Part shown: in pieces, positions 31,555 to 32,370 of the stretch
Position numbering within the stretch: the first letter of the stretch is position 1
Layout of the letters: every line of letters begins with the position of its first letter
IMG/VR virus record: IMGVR_UViG_3300046387_000741
Span: 1-32,370 of that record
Source: a virus
DNA: 32,370 nt
Reading direction: 5' to 3' (one strand)
Position numbers and translations under genes: made by a program
Notes under the pieces: model-generated
Seen by the model: only the letters and a program-made list of their open reading frames with translations
What the model was told of the DNA's origin: nothing
The model's database searches: none

Positions 31555-32060
31555 TATTTTTCTCCTGTTCTTTCTGTTATATGGTGAGTGGGTTCATGCA
31601 TTATGCCCCCTTCTTCCACTTCTAAAAAATTTTTTGCTATGACTTCCTCCTCCACATCCTGTGGATTTGTCTTATCTGTTCGGTGAACTGTGTACCACAC
31701 AACCTCCTCTTCAATATACATAAGTCTTTTTGTGCCTGGTTCTGTAACTCCCATCATCGGACCCTCCATTATCTCAAATCCTTTATCCGTGACTACACGA
31801 CATCTTCCCGACATCAAAAAAAATGGATGTTTCTTCTTATGTATCTTTGTTGTGAAGGTCATTCCCGCGGGCAATCTTACCATTCTCACATATAACCCGT
31901 TGATAAATTGATGCTCTAGCCCACCGTCCACAACATCTACCCAGGCATCCCCTTTAACATGCTCATCATTCTCCCACATGTTTTCCAGATTAAGCATAGC
32001 TTCCCGTACCTTCGGGTCTCCCCGTAGCTCTTGCTTGGGCATTTCAGCCAAATCGTTCAC
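31554..32060 (-). CDS. Cupin-fold protein
   Basis: A 168-residue protein. Residues 55-125 form a cupin-like strand series: VRMVRLPAGMTFTTKIHKKK, FFLMSGRCRVVTD, GFEIMEGPMMG, then VVWYTVHRTDK with H residues in IHKKKH and TVH placed as a metal site. Phage genomes often carry such a gene near virion genes, possibly as a decoration or head-assembly protein. The start is GTG 32060 or ATG 32042, neither with a Shine-Dalgarno; palindrome copy E lies 43 bases upstream. Confidence 0.6.
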   Translation of the reverse strand: MNDLAEMPKQELRGDPKVREAMLNLENMWENDEHVKGDAWVDVVDGGLEHQFINGLYVRMVRLPAGMTFTTKIHKKKHPFFLMSGRCRVVTDKGFEIMEGPMMGVTEPGTKRLMYIEEEVVWYTVHRTDKTNPQDVEEEVIAKNFLEVEEGGIMHEPTHHITERTGEK

Positions 32061-32103
32061 AACTCAATACTAAATAACTAAAAACCAATAGTCAATTAAC
32101 ATT

Positions 32104-32125
32104 GTTACTGCTTATATGTAGTCAC
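32104..32125. promoter_or_regulatory. 22-bp palindrome, copy E (upstream of cupin gene)
   Basis: GTTACT, ten A/T-rich bases, AGTCAC on the plus strand, one mismatch from consensus. It lies in the gap between the cupin gene and the tRNA and is the only copy outside the left late block. It would drive the right-hand minus-strand operon. Confidence 0.5.
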
Positions 32126-32159
32126 TTGTATTACAAATACCACAAATAACTACTTTGTA

Positions 32160-32235
32160 TGGAGCCGATGACCGGAATCGAACCGGTGACCTTTCCATTA
32201 CGAGTGGAATGCTCTACCAACTGAGCTACATCGGC
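32160..32235 (-). tRNA. tRNA-Thr (anticodon CGT)
   Basis: A 76-base cloverleaf on the minus strand: acceptor GCCGATG/CATCGGC, D-arm GCTC-AGTTGGTA-GAGC, anticodon arm TTCCA-CTCGTAA-TGGAA with anticodon CGT (reads ACG), T-arm ACCGG-TTCGATT-CCGGT, discriminator T and encoded CCA. It is complete. The integrase is 10 kb away and no partial copy of the 3' end was noticed beside it, so this may be a phage-borne tRNA or the host attachment site. The 3' end points toward the phage genes. Confidence 0.95.
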
Positions 32236-32336
32236 CTATTCCTCGACACAAAAATAATTCTCAAAGTTAGGCAATTTCCAAATTTCAGGAAACTTGAGAA
32301 AACCCGTATATAATGGTGAGCGACAAAAATTGCGTT

Positions 32337-32353
32337 CCCCCCAAGGGGGGGGG
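32337..32353. repeat. CCCCCC-AA-GGGGGGGGG inverted repeat
   Basis: Six C, two A, nine G in a row, 100 bases right of the tRNA. It is a strong GC hairpin or a slippage-prone tract. The sequence between the tRNA and this repeat (32236-32336) holds no gene that I can see. Confidence 0.4.
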
Positions 32354-32370
32354 TTACTAACTATGTATGC
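32353..32370. promoter_or_regulatory. Possible half of another late palindrome at the window end
   Basis: GTTACTAACTATGTATGC matches the left arm and first core bases of the 22-bp element, but the following visible bases do not fit the right arm with the usual spacing and the window ends. If genuine, it suggests that the phage continues to the right of the tRNA. Confidence 0.25.

Noticed and set aside
30998-31642. Plus-strand 214-residue ORF opposite the Gly-rich gene
   Set aside because: Pro/Ala-rich mirror of the Gly-rich coding strand with no start context; composition explains the open frame.

Overview
The window looks like part of the genome of a temperate, tailed double-stranded DNA phage, probably with a short (podovirus-like) tail. 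The evidence is a terminase pair, portal, acidic scaffold, large capsid protein, tail-fibre and lectin-like genes, a tyrosine integrase and a complete recombination/replication operon. I see no tape-measure or major tail-tube gene, and no host housekeeping gene. The host cannot be named from sequence alone. The DNA is AT-rich by eye. The integrase style faintly recalls those of Verrucomicrobiota and relatives, but that is only an impression. Both window ends cut through phage-like sequence.

Left block, 1-20.6 kb, all on the minus strand and read right to left: small regulators (20965-21134), TerS (20601), TerL (19949), an acidic protein and an HTH protein (18387, 18200), portal (17842), scaffold (15575), major capsid protein (14062), a small head-region gene, a membrane/coiled-coil protein, Ig-like and lectin-like virion proteins, a holin-like membrane protein (8661), a putative adaptor (8200), a repeat-built fibre (7436), a large tail protein (5253), an Mtd_N-type protein (1985), and a fibre running off position 1. 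Most junctions are ATGA overlaps, so this is a tightly coupled late unit.

Middle block, 21.1-23.6 kb: an integrase flanked by a palindrome cluster on its 3' side and paired TGGTGACAA repeats on its 5' side, a one-TM protein, and a ribbon-helix-helix regulator transcribed divergently from a small HTH/excisionase-like gene. This resembles a lysogeny module.

Right early operon, 23.3-29.9 kb, plus strand: HTH protein, Rad52-like annealing protein, Cas4-like nuclease in two ORFs, RusA-like resolvase in two frames, small Cys-rich lipoprotein, RHH protein that may load the helicase, DnaB-like helicase, SSB, PD-(D/E)XK nuclease, dNMP kinase, HNH nuclease, MazG-like pyrophosphatase and a small acidic protein. 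There is no DNA polymerase, so replication probably borrows the host enzyme.

Far right, 29.75-32.1 kb, minus strand: cupin-like protein, Gly-rich virion-like protein, 28-residue membrane peptide, Cys-rich protein, coiled-coil peptide and SWIM-type zinc protein, running head-on into the early operon. A tRNA-Thr(CGT) with encoded CCA lies beyond.

The most notable pattern is a 22-bp palindrome, GTTACT-N10-AGTAAC with few mismatches. It occurs at five places, always in a gap directly upstream of a late gene that lacks a Shine-Dalgarno. It fills four of the five gaps longer than 15 nt in the left late block. I propose that it is the phage's late promoter or operator element.
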